DNA of 7,786 nt from Verrucomicrobiota bacterium (GCA_003219345.1 QHOP01000251.1:1-7786), one strand, 5' to 3'; numbered from the stretch's first letter, positions 1-7,011 are shown. The notes: generated from the letters alone by a model not told the origin. Numbers and translations: made by a program.

Positions 1-1
1 G

Positions 2-3000
2 ACGGTGAACCCCACGTTGCGGCTCTACTTGAACGACGGGACCGGACATCTGGTGGACAGCCAAGTGAGCTTGCCGCAACGTTACACCAGCGCAGGCGGC
101 TGGGTCGATGTGGACGGTGACGGGTTGCTGGACTTGTGGCTTCTGCAGTTTCTGCAGTCGCCGGCAGCTTCGATTTCAAGCAACTCGCTCGTCGTCTTGC
201 GACAGGACAGAGGCCGATTTGTCGAATCGTTTCGACTGACTGATCCGACTGCAACTGTCGAACCGTTCATTCCCTTGTGGGGCGACTTCGATAACGACGG
301 CAACATTGATTTCGTCGGGCCGTATTGGCCACCTCAGCCGCTGTTCACGCGCCGGACCAATTATCCGGCGCTCTATCGCAACGACGGTAACGGTCAATTC
401 ACAACCACGGGATTGCCGTTGTTGGTCGCGAATTTCGGGCAACTCGCAACACCGGCGGCCGATTTCGACGATGACGGTTCGCCAGACTTGCTTTTCCGCA
501 TCGGCAACGTACTGGCGCCGCTGCGGAATCAGGCGCGCGCAATCAACGCACTGCCCGACACGCCGACCGGTCTTCACGCGTTTTTGGCCGGCAACGTCGT
601 CATGCTCTTCTGGAATGACGCCGCCGATGCCAACCAGCCCGCCGCCCTCAGCTACAACGTGCGCCTCGGCACTAAGCCGGGCAAAAACGATGTCGTCGCG
701 TCGATGTCCACCACGAACGGCACGCGACTGATTCCTACGGCGGGTAACGCGGGTTACAAGAACTGGTTCATGCTCAATCTGATCTTGGAACGATTCCATG
801 TGGAGACACTCTATTGGACCGTGCAAGCCGTGGACAACGGATTTCAGGGCGGCCCGTTTGCTCCCGAACAAACGTTCACTATCAATCCGCCGGGCAACCA
901 GCCGCCGGTCATTACCGGCATCAGCGACCTCATCATTGCGGAAGATACGACCAACACACTCACGCTTTACGTGGCGGATGACCGCACACCGCCGGACTTG
1001 CTCCACATGCAGGCAACCTCGTCCAATACGAATTTGTTTCCTTCTGCCAACGTGAAGTTGTCAGGGTTCACCGTGACGAATCAGGAACTAAAAGTGAATT
1101 TGAGCCTTGCGCCGCTGGCAGACCATTCCGGACTGGCGACGATTACGGTCACGGCCACGGATCGCGGCGGCCTTTCGACGAGTCGCTTCTTCTTTGTCAC
1201 AGTCACACCCGTGAACGATCCGCCCGTTCTGAGCGCTCCCGACACGTTATTGGCATTGGCCGGTGCGACGACTCCGCCGCTGCCGATCCAAGTGTCCGAT
1301 TTGGAATCCTCAGCAGACCAACTCGTGGTCACCGCTCGTTCACTTGCGCCCGGCGTCGTGCCTGACTCGAATCTTTTGCTCACCCGTCTCTCTGGCGGCA
1401 ATTGGAGTCTTGTCGCAACTCCGGCGGGTGCGGAACCCGGCCAGGCGCAAATCGAGCTGACCGTCACCGACCCACAAGGCGCGCAAACAAAACGGACAGT
1501 GAACGTGATTTTGCAGGGGGAATTACCGACGCTCTTCGCCAGTCTTGGATCGTGGCCAAACCAGTTTGTTTGGGCGGATCTCAACGGCGACCGGCAGATG
1601 GAGTTGTTCCTCGGAAACGCGATCGACTGGGGATTAACCGTGCATTCTGTTCAGCCGGGAAGTCTGCCGGTTGTGGCACAACTGACTCCACCTATGACCG
1701 AAGGCACGCCGGTTGACGTGGCCGATTTCGACAACGACGGGGACGTGGATGTGCTCGCGGACATTTCGCCTTTAGCAACAACCAGGAAGCTCGTGGTCTA
1801 TCGCAATCTCGGCAATTTCGCGTTTGAACAGGTGCCGGGCGCGGTCTTCGATCCGGGTGCGGCGCGATTTGCCGACTTCGATCAGGATGGACGACTGGAT
1901 GTCTGGGTGGCCACGAACCCGACCAATCTCGTTGTCTATCGCAACAACGGCATCGGCTTTGATGCGGCGCGCCGCCTCGAGTTGATCGCGCCTCCTTCGC
2001 CGGAATTGGAAGCGGCGACGGACCTGGACGTAATCGACCTCGACGGAGACGCTATACCTGAATTGATTGTGAGCAGATATGGGTATTTGTCGGGCAATCG
2101 AAGGCAGAGCGTCTATCGACGCAAAGGAGACAGCTTCGAAGCGATCAGCAGCGCCTGGACGCAAAATCCGATCCAGGACATCGTTGATTTTGACCAGGAC
2201 CAGTTGCCGGACCTCGTGTCGAATTCCGGCGGAAGCGAGTCGGTCCAAGTCTGGAGGAATAAAGGTAATCTCAACTTCAGCACTGCCGCGTCGCTTTTCT
2301 CCAGCGGATACGGCGCAGCCGCTTCAGCGGACTTCGACGGAGACGGGATTTCCGACGTACTCGGGTCCAGCCTGTTTCTCGGCAGCACTGGAATGGTTTT
2401 TACGCGGATCGAAGTGCCGTTCGGCAAGGCGTACGTGCAGGCCGTCGCGCCAGCCGATTTCGATGGCGACGGAGTTATGGACTTTGCTGCCAAAACGACT
2501 TCCAGTGATCCGTCTGTTCCAAATGTGCTCCAATTTGCGGTTTACCGAGGTCAGTCGCGACGTGTTAATCATCCTCCAACGAGCCCATCCAACCTGCGCG
2601 TAACCGCTCTTGCCACGAATACGATCATGCTTTCGTGGAGCCGTGCCACTGATCCCGAGCAGTCCGGCGGCTTGACTTACAATGTGCGCGTCGGCACGAC
2701 GCCGGGTGTCGGTGATGTCGTGAGCCCGATGTCGCTGGCCGACGGTTTTCGCCTGGTCCCGCGCCGCGGGAACGCTTGGTGGAACACGAACTTTTTCGTC
2801 ACTTCCTTGCAGCCGGGCCGCGCCTACTACTGGAGCGTTCAAGCCGTGGACAATTCCTTTGCCAGCGGACCGTTTGCGGCGGAAGCCAGTTTCACCATGC
2901 CAGATGCTGTTCTGGCGCTCCGCCCGGCCGGCACGCGCGGGATTGAACTGGAACTGCGCGCGGCGCCGACTCACTTATGGGAAGTCGAGATGTCGAATGA

Positions 3001-3127
3001 TCTGAGGACGTGGCAGGAGTATCCAACGACCGGCATGACGATGCAGACCGGCACCAACGGTGTCAATAGATTGAAGATCGAAGCCACTTCGGAACGCCGG
3101 TTCTTCCGAGCGCGACGAGTGGATTAG
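2..3127 (+). CDS. Large secreted FG-GAP/VCBS repeat protein with FnIII-like and cadherin-like modules (5' partial)
   Basis: The reading frame is open to the left edge, so the true start and signal peptide lie outside; the GTG at 5 is not a credible start. Residues are numbered from that GTG. Calcium-loop FG-GAP repeats (D-x-D-x-D-G type) begin at D35, D94 and D153, then at D525, D574, D624, D678, D728, D776 and D818, suggesting incomplete or irregular beta-propeller blades. An FnIII-like module (about 186-292) recurs at about 859-965, sharing YNVR-GT-PG, RL-P, YW-VQAVDN and GPFA-E. Between them are an Ig/cadherin-like module (about 298-405, with NQPPV and a VNDPPV linker) and a second one (about 406-503). 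The last 60 residues (W-VE-SNDL-TW through RFFRAR) resemble a C-terminal module common in Verrucomicrobiota secreted proteins. By family it is an extracellular or surface protein that binds ligands, partners or calcium; no catalytic domain is visible. No PEP-CTERM or LPXTG tail is seen. The domain calls are firm, the role is not. Confidence 0.9.
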   Translation, partial: TVNPTLRLYLNDGTGHLVDSQVSLPQRYTSAGGWVDVDGDGLLDLWLLQFLQSPAASISSNSLVVLRQDRGRFVESFRLTDPTATVEPFIPLWGDFDNDGNIDFVGPYWPPQPLFTRRTNYPALYRNDGNGQFTTTGLPLLVANFGQLATPAADFDDDGSPDLLFRIGNVLAPLRNQARAINALPDTPTGLHAFLAGNVVMLFWNDAADANQPAALSYNVRLGTKPGKNDVVASMSTTNGTRLIPTAGNAGYKNWFMLNLILERFHVETLYWTVQAVDNGFQGGPFAPEQTFTINPPGNQPPVITGISDLIIAEDTTNTLTLYVADDRTPPDLLHMQATSSNTNLFPSANVKLSGFTVTNQELKVNLSLAPLADHSGLATITVTATDRGGLSTSRFFFVTVTPVNDPPVLSAPDTLLALAGATTPPLPIQVSDLESSADQLVVTARSLAPGVVPDSNLLLTRLSGGNWSLVATPAGAEPGQAQIELTVTDPQGAQTKRTVNVILQGELPTLFASLGSWPNQFVWADLNGDRQMELFLGNAIDWGLTVHSVQPGSLPVVAQLTPPMTEGTPVDVADFDNDGDVDVLADISPLATTRKLVVYRNLGNFAFEQVPGAVFDPGAARFADFDQDGRLDVWVATNPTNLVVYRNNGIGFDAARRLELIAPPSPELEAATDLDVIDLDGDAIPELIVSRYGYLSGNRRQSVYRRKGDSFEAISSAWTQNPIQDIVDFDQDQLPDLVSNSGGSESVQVWRNKGNLNFSTAASLFSSGYGAAASADFDGDGISDVLGSSLFLGSTGMVFTRIEVPFGKAYVQAVAPADFDGDGVMDFAAKTTSSDPSVPNVLQFAVYRGQSRRVNHPPTSPSNLRVTALATNTIMLSWSRATDPEQSGGLTYNVRVGTTPGVGDVVSPMSLADGFRLVPRRGNAWWNTNFFVTSLQPGRAYYWSVQAVDNSFASGPFAAEASFTMPDAVLALRPAGTRGIELELRAAPTHLWEVEMSNDLRTWQEYPTTGMTMQTGTNGVNRLKIEATSERRFFRARRVD

Positions 3128-3148
3128 CCGCTTACTCGTGTGAGCGGC
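3127..3148 (+). terminator. Hairpin overlapping the stop codon of the FG-GAP gene, possible terminator
   Basis: A 9-bp stem, GCCGCTTAC paired with GTGAGCGGC (one T-G wobble), closes a 4-nt TCGT loop. The first stem base is the last base of the TAG stop codon. No T-run follows directly (the next is TTTT about 22 nt on), so this is not a textbook intrinsic terminator. It may be a weak terminator or a 3'-end stabilising hairpin. The structure is seen directly; the role is inferred. Confidence 0.4.
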
Positions 3149-3322
3149 GTCCGAATTTCTGGCACCGCCTTTTAGCTTCAGGCGTCCTTGTCTCGAACGA
3201 TTATGGCCGCCGTATCAAATGCCGAGCTCTACGGCAGGCCGGAGGCGCGCCGTTACGGGAGCAGTGTCAGATGCACCCCATTCGAAGCGCGCCCACATTC
3301 TCCAGGTGACGAACTCACTCAA

Positions 3323-3350
3323 GCGGTGTAAAAAAAGGCATGAACACCGC
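3323..3350. repeat. Inverted repeat upstream of the oxidoreductase gene
   Basis: Perfect 7-bp arms GCGGTGT (3323-3329) and ACACCGC (3344-3350) flank a 14-nt A-rich centre that includes a run of seven A. It lies about 75 nt before the ATG at 3427, within a 299-nt gap that has no credible gene. It could be an operator for a dimeric regulator or a transcript hairpin. No regulator gene is in the window to match it. The rest of the gap (3149-3322) shows no clear feature. Confidence 0.35.
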
Positions 3351-3392
3351 GGGCGCCACAATCCTGTCGCATTCGCCGCGGGATATGCCCAA

Positions 3393-3412
3393 TTTACTCC
3401 ATGATGAGTAAA
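3393..3412. promoter_or_regulatory. AT-rich inverted repeat overlapping the Shine-Dalgarno of the oxidoreductase gene
   Basis: Perfect 7-bp arms TTTACTC (3393-3399) and GAGTAAA (3406-3412) are separated by CATGAT. The right arm runs into the AAAGG ribosome-binding sequence at 3411-3415. It may be an operator half-site pair, or an RNA hairpin that partly hides the ribosome-binding site. It stands out as AT-rich in GC-rich surroundings. The repeat is seen directly; the regulatory role is inferred. Confidence 0.4.
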
Positions 3413-3415
3413 AGG
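3411..3415 (+). promoter_or_regulatory. Ribosome-binding site of the oxidoreductase gene
   Basis: AAAGG lies 11 nt before the ATG at 3427. It supports that start, which also puts the twin-arginine motif at residues 3-4, where it is expected. The spacing is slightly long. Confidence 0.5.
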
Positions 3416-3426
3416 CATCTATTCCC

Positions 3427-4788
3427 ATGAAACGACGACAATTCATCAAACGAGTCGTACAGACCGGCGCGGTTGTGTCGGCCACCGCCCTTTCCGCGGA
3501 ACACGTGCTCGGCGCGAACGAGCGGGTACGTGTTGGCCTCATCGGCTGCGGCGGGCGCGGAATGTTCGACGCGAAGCTGATGCGCGCCGCGCCGGAAGTC
3601 GAGTTCGTGGCCGTGTGCGATTTGTACCCGCTTCATGTGGCAAGGGCAAGAGAGTGGGCCGGACCCTCCGCGAAGGAATACAAAGACTTTCGCCGCCTGC
3701 TCGAACAAAAGGACATTGACGCCGTGCTCATCGCCACGCCCGACCACTGGCACGCCATTCCCGCAGTGCTCGCCTGCCAGGCGGGCAAGGACGTTTATGT
3801 GGAAAAACCGCTCTCTCATAATATTCAGGAAGGACGGACGATGGTCGATGCGGCGCGTCGCCATAACCGAGTCGTTCAAATGGGCGCCCAGCAACGTTCC
3901 GCCCCACATTACGCCGAGGTGGCGCGCATCATCCAGAGCGGCGAGTTGGGCCGCGTGCATTTTGTGCGGATCTGGAATTACACGAACATGTTTCCCAACG
4001 GCATTGGCCACGCACCCGACTCCGACCCGCCTGAAGGCGTGGACTGGGACATGTATCTGGGCCCGGCGCCTTACGTTCGCTTCAACAGGAACCGCTTCAT
4101 CGGGACCTACCGCTGGTTCTGGGATTACGGCGGCGGCCTGGTCACAGACTTCGGCATCCATCGCTTCGACAGCATGCACCAGATCATGAAAGTGGACGCG
4201 CCACTGAGCGTGAGCGCGTCCGGCGGGCGCTATGGGTTAACCGACGGCGCGGAGACGCCCGACGTCGTGCAAGTGACTTATGAATACCCGGGCTTCATCC
4301 TGAGCTACGAGGCGTGCATGTTGAATTCGCACGGAGCAGGCGGTCGCACGCCCGGCAAAAAATACTACCAGGCCCGCGGCGCGAACGATCGACCGCACGG
4401 CGAAGCCTATTACGGCACCAACGGCACGCTCATCGCAGACCGGCTCGGCTTCGAGATTTATCCCGAACTCCAGGTTGCGTCCGGTCCGGGCGCTGTCGGA
4501 CGCGGCGAAGCGGCTGAAGCATTCCGCATGCAACGCAAGGAAATGTCCGCCGAGGACGCTACTGCGCTTCATGTGAAAAACTTCGTCGAATGCGTCCGCT
4601 CGCGCAAGCAGCCGGCGGCCGACGTCGAGATCGGACATCGTTCCACCATCGTTGCGCACCTGGGGAACATCGCTTATCGCACCGGCCACAAAATCCGTTG
4701 GGACGCGGCGAAGGCGCAGATCGTTGACGATTCAGAAGCAGCGAGACTCCTCGCGCGGCAGGCGCGCAAACCTTGGGATTTGATTTAA
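3427..4788 (+). CDS. Gfo/Idh/MocA family oxidoreductase, Tat-exported
   Basis: This is a 453-residue NAD(P)-dependent sugar or polyol dehydrogenase-type protein. The N-terminus is a twin-arginine signal (KRRQFIK at 2-8, a short hydrophobic stretch, likely cleavage after VLGA at about 30), so it should be exported folded. The Rossmann fold follows, with the dinucleotide loop G40-C-G42-G43-R-G45 after a beta strand from residue 34. The family signature E126-K127-P128 carries the lysine usually placed at the active site. The C-terminal domain holds the YGGG-x3-D-x-G-x-H block, with D241, H245 and D248 in the expected places. Length and motifs are typical of the exported Gfo/Idh/MocA proteins abundant in Verrucomicrobiota and Planctomycetes, so it appears intact. 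By analogy with periplasmic glucose-fructose oxidoreductase, a tightly bound cofactor carried through Tat is plausible. The next gene, an isomerase/epimerase also with a Tat signal, suggests joint sugar processing. The substrate is unknown and a symbol is not justified. Confidence 0.93.
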   Translation: MKRRQFIKRVVQTGAVVSATALSAEHVLGANERVRVGLIGCGGRGMFDAKLMRAAPEVEFVAVCDLYPLHVARAREWAGPSAKEYKDFRRLLEQKDIDAVLIATPDHWHAIPAVLACQAGKDVYVEKPLSHNIQEGRTMVDAARRHNRVVQMGAQQRSAPHYAEVARIIQSGELGRVHFVRIWNYTNMFPNGIGHAPDSDPPEGVDWDMYLGPAPYVRFNRNRFIGTYRWFWDYGGGLVTDFGIHRFDSMHQIMKVDAPLSVSASGGRYGLTDGAETPDVVQVTYEYPGFILSYEACMLNSHGAGGRTPGKKYYQARGANDRPHGEAYYGTNGTLIADRLGFEIYPELQVASGPGAVGRGEAAEAFRMQRKEMSAEDATALHVKNFVECVRSRKQPAADVEIGHRSTIVAHLGNIAYRTGHKIRWDAAKAQIVDDSEAARLLARQARKPWDLI

Positions 4789-4797
4789 AGCCGTCAC

Positions 4798-4821
4798 GAC
4801 CTCCGGCAAAGCCGGAGGTTT
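4798..4821 (+). terminator. Terminator-like hairpin between the oxidoreductase and the isomerase/epimerase genes
   Basis: CCTCCGGC (4800-4807) pairs perfectly with GCCGGAGG (4811-4818) across an AAA loop. The stem extends by one A-T pair and a G-T wobble and runs into TTT at 4819-4821. It begins 10 nt after the oxidoreductase stop. The T-tract is short, so termination may be partial and the downstream gene could still be co-transcribed. An intergenic REP-like repeat is an alternative reading. Confidence 0.55.
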
Positions 4822-4833
4822 CCCGGCAGGACG

Positions 4834-4862
4834 ATGAATGGACACGAATTAACGCGAATGAG
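4834..4862. repeat. Short 10-bp-periodic sequence at the start of the epimerase gene, possible dispersed-repeat fragment
   Basis: GAAT occurs at 4836, 4846 and 4856, exactly 10 nt apart, in a tract containing GGACACGAATTAACGCGAAT. Similar wording is, from memory, common in intergenic repeats of environmental bacteria, but this was not checked. It covers the first codons of the longest version of the downstream reading frame, so those codons may not be coding. Confidence 0.3.
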
Positions 4863-5937
4863 TTCATCGGCGATGACTCGCAGAGAGATGCTTGGTTTGG
4901 TAGCCGGCGCAGCGCCGCTGTTGGCCGCGGCGCCTTCACTTTTGGGCGCAGAAGATAGAAAGCGGAAACGCCTCGGTGTCTGCACCTACTCTTACAACCT
5001 GCACTGGAAGGCCGCCCGCGAGGGCAATCCGAAAGCGCGATTCCAGAACCCGATTGAATTTCTGGAATACTGTCATCAACTCGGCGCCGGCGGTGTCCAG
5101 GTCGGCATCGGCCGACGTGATGCCGACTACGCCACCCGCCTCCGCACGCGAGCGGAGGCTCTGGGGATGTATCTCGAGGGCGAGTTGAGTTTGCCAAAAC
5201 AGGAGTCTGAGGTTGCCCGGTTCGACTCTGAAATTCACGCGGCCAAGGAAGCCGGAGCGGAGGTCGTGCGCACGGCGATGTTGGGCGGGCGTCGCTACGA
5301 AACTTTCGATTCGGCGCAAGCGATTGGCCAGTTCGCCGGGCAATCGTGGAAGTCATTAACGCTGGCGGAACCGGTCGCGCGAAAGCACCGCATCAAACTC
5401 GCCGTCGAAAATCACAAGGACTGGCGCGTGCCGGAGTTGGCGGACATCCTCAAACGAATCAGCAGCGAGTATGTCGGTTTGTGTGTCGATACCGGCAACA
5501 ACATCGCGCTGCTCGAAGATCCGATGGAAGTGGTCGAGGCACTGGCCCCCTTCGCGTTCTCAACGCACCTGAAAGACATGGCCGTCCAGGAATACGAAGA
5601 GGGTTTTTTGCTTTCCGAGGTGCCTTTAGGGGATGGCTTTCTCGATCTGAAGAAAATGGTGGCAGTTCTGCAGGAAGCCAACCCGAAGATTCAATTCAAC
5701 CTCGAGATGATCACTCGGGATCCGTTGAAGATTCCGTGCCTGACTCCGAAGTATTGGGCCACGATGAAAGCAGTCCCCGCTCGCGAGCTGGCGACGACGC
5801 TGGCGCTGGTTCGCCGCAAGGCAGCGAAGCAGCCGTTGCCTCATACAAGCGGTCTCGACGCCGAACAGCAACTCGCGTTGGAAGACAAAAATGTCAGAGC
5901 GTCGTTCGCCCACGCGCGCCAACATCTGGGATTGTAA
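4834..5937 (+). CDS. Sugar phosphate isomerase/epimerase-like TIM-barrel protein, Tat-exported
   Basis: This xylose isomerase-like (AP endonuclease 2 superfamily) barrel is 367 residues from the first ATG. The four expected metal ligands can be placed: E192 (VENH), D219 (DTGN), H245 (THLKD) and E291 (LEM). That is the pattern of the DTE/IolE-type isomerases and epimerases, which use a divalent metal to move protons on keto-sugars, so the enzyme is probably active. A twin-arginine signal (TRREML at 15-20, hydrophobic stretch, likely cleavage near LLGA at 39) predicts export. The C-terminal extension (about 300-367, ending NV-x-S-x5-R-x-LGL) seems normal for this subfamily. The start is uncertain: ATG 4834 has GGCAGG only 3 nt upstream and lies in a possible repeat, while ATG 4858 (359 residues) and ATG 4873 (354 residues, directly at MTRRE) fit a Tat signal better. 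It lies 45 nt after the Gfo/Idh/MocA gene, a probable functional partner. Whether it acts as isomerase, epimerase or lyase, and on what substrate, is unknown. Confidence 0.9.
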   Translation: MNGHELTRMSSSAMTRREMLGLVAGAAPLLAAAPSLLGAEDRKRKRLGVCTYSYNLHWKAAREGNPKARFQNPIEFLEYCHQLGAGGVQVGIGRRDADYATRLRTRAEALGMYLEGELSLPKQESEVARFDSEIHAAKEAGAEVVRTAMLGGRRYETFDSAQAIGQFAGQSWKSLTLAEPVARKHRIKLAVENHKDWRVPELADILKRISSEYVGLCVDTGNNIALLEDPMEVVEALAPFAFSTHLKDMAVQEYEEGFLLSEVPLGDGFLDLKKMVAVLQEANPKIQFNLEMITRDPLKIPCLTPKYWATMKAVPARELATTLALVRRKAAKQPLPHTSGLDAEQQLALEDKNVRASFAHARQHLGL

Positions 5938-6109
5938 GATGTCATTATGAACCAAAAAACAGCTTCGTAATTGCCGCATTGCAAATGCATCGTCGTTGCG
6001 TCGTTTGAGGGGATTGTTCCGGGGAGGCCATTGAAAAAACGCCCATTTTTCGCGGTAAACCCGGATGGCACCATCAGTGCTAAAGGCCTCGGAACGTACG
6101 AGCAAATGG

Positions 6110-6967
6110 ATGCTGAGAAATTCGTTTACGAGCGACTCGCGCCAAGGGTTTAATTTAATCGAACTGTTGGTGGTGATGGGGGTGATGGCGGTCCTGGCAG
6201 GTTTGTTGATGCCGGCGCTCGCCAAAGCCCAGGGTCAAGTCAGACGGGCCCGTTGCACCAATAACCAACGCCAACTTCTGCTTGCCTGGCATCTCTATAA
6301 CGGCGACAACAGCGAAGCTGCGGTGGCGAACGGTCATGGAGTTCCAAGCTCCTCGATCAATTTGAGTTCAAGCGCAGCGGAAAGCGCTTTCAGGAGATTC
6401 TGGGTGCCGGGTGATGACCACTTCTATTATCCGGCGTTCACCAACGCCCTCTTGTTGATTGATCCGCAATATGCGCTTTTCGGTTCCTACCTGAGTTCAC
6501 CCGCCATTTACAAATGTCCTGAAGACAAGGGAATTGTGAACGTCCCAAACGTCGGCAAAATCCCTCACGTGCGAAGCTACGCGATGAATGAATACGTGGG
6601 GTGGTCCCTCGACCCGACGGAATTGAACCCGGACTACCGTACCTTCACGAAGACGTCGGACATGAAAGCGCCAGCGAACGTCTTCGTCTTTCAAGAGGTT
6701 CACCCGGACAACATCTGCTTTCCTGCGTTTGTGGTGCGCCTGCCCGGTGAACCGGAACAGTTCTACCACTATCCCTCCAGCCTGCACAATGGTCGTGGCG
6801 TGGTCACCTTCGCCGACGGCCACGCCGAAACGCATCGCTGGGTTGATTCGCGCACGACGCCGTCCGTGACCGGCCGTATTCTGGCGCACTGGAACGACTC
6901 GCCCGGCAATGCCGATCTGGCCTGGATCCGGGAGCGGACCTCCTATCACATCGAGGGCCACCAGTAG
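6110..6967 (+). CDS. Prepilin-type N-terminal cleavage/methylation protein with H-X9-DG C-terminal motif
   Basis: The protein has a type IV prepilin leader: a short basic n-region, a G|FNLIE cleavage site with glutamate at mature position +5, then a hydrophobic helix (LLVVMGVMAVLAGLLMPALA). A prepilin peptidase would cut after the glycine. The mature part carries features of the DUF1559-like pseudopilins abundant in Verrucomicrobiota and Planctomycetes: an early cysteine in RARCTNN-QL, a second in IYKCPED, and SLHNGRGVVTFADGH near the end, an H-X9-DG motif. I chose ATG 6110 because it gives a 13-residue leader (286 residues in all). The upstream ATG 6065 in the same frame gives a 28-residue leader (300 residues) and is also possible; neither has a strong ribosome-binding site. 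The likely role is a cell-surface or periplasmic pseudopilin, but these proteins are mostly uncharacterised. No pilus assembly or type II secretion gene is nearby. The 172 nt upstream (5938-6109) hold no convincing gene or strong promoter. Confidence 0.88.
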   Translation: MLRNSFTSDSRQGFNLIELLVVMGVMAVLAGLLMPALAKAQGQVRRARCTNNQRQLLLAWHLYNGDNSEAAVANGHGVPSSSINLSSSAAESAFRRFWVPGDDHFYYPAFTNALLLIDPQYALFGSYLSSPAIYKCPEDKGIVNVPNVGKIPHVRSYAMNEYVGWSLDPTELNPDYRTFTKTSDMKAPANVFVFQEVHPDNICFPAFVVRLPGEPEQFYHYPSSLHNGRGVVTFADGHAETHRWVDSRTTPSVTGRILAHWNDSPGNADLAWIRERTSYHIEGHQ

Positions 6968-6981
6968 GCGGTCCGGGCGGC

Positions 6982-7000
6982 GGCCCGCCACTTGGCGGCC
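6982..7000. terminator. GC-rich hairpin between convergent genes, possible terminator of the prepilin-like gene
   Basis: CCGCC (6985-6989) pairs with GGCGG (6994-6998) across an ACTT loop. Two further G-C pairs are possible past a bulged C. The rightward side continues into the pyrimidine-rich TTCTTTC. It sits in the 44-nt gap between the prepilin-like stop (6967) and the stop of the leftward permease (7012), where a terminator is expected. The stem is short and the T-tract is interrupted, so support is modest. Confidence 0.35.
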
Positions 7001-7011
7001 TGGAATTCTTT

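Noticed and set aside
176..1006. 276-codon open frame on the minus strand inside the FG-GAP gene
   Set aside because: It is antisense to a clearly coding frame with domain motifs. Its translation is Arg/Val/Gly-rich with no recognisable domain, as expected for a GC-rich shadow frame.
3188..3218. Possible promoter before the oxidoreductase gene (TTGTCT and TATCAA)
   Set aside because: The 19-nt spacing and partial box matches are not better than chance, and it lies more than 200 nt from the start codon.
3215..3418. Overlapping open frames on both strands in the gap before the oxidoreductase gene (67 codons minus, 61 codons plus)
   Set aside because: Neither has a ribosome-binding site or a recognisable fold. 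Openness on both strands is common in GC-rich non-coding DNA. A decayed dispersed repeat around 3229-3256 is possible, but the inverted arms there (ACGGC and GCCGT) are too weak to claim.
3394..4179. 261-codon open frame on the minus strand over the oxidoreductase gene
   Set aside because: It is antisense to a gene with intact Gfo/Idh/MocA motifs and has no domain of its own.
5976..5988. Small inverted repeat GCATT-GCA-AATGC before the prepilin-like gene
   Set aside because: Five-base arms are expected by chance, and it sits far from either candidate start.
6031..6061. Possible sigma-70 promoter for the prepilin-like gene (TTGAAA and TAAACC)
   Set aside because: The spacing is 19 nt and the -10 match is poor, so it is too weak to list as a feature.
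5971..6153. 60-codon plus-strand frame upstream of and overlapping the prepilin-like gene
   Set aside because: It needs a TTG start without a ribosome-binding site, shows no codon bias and overlaps the prepilin leader. It is probably chance.
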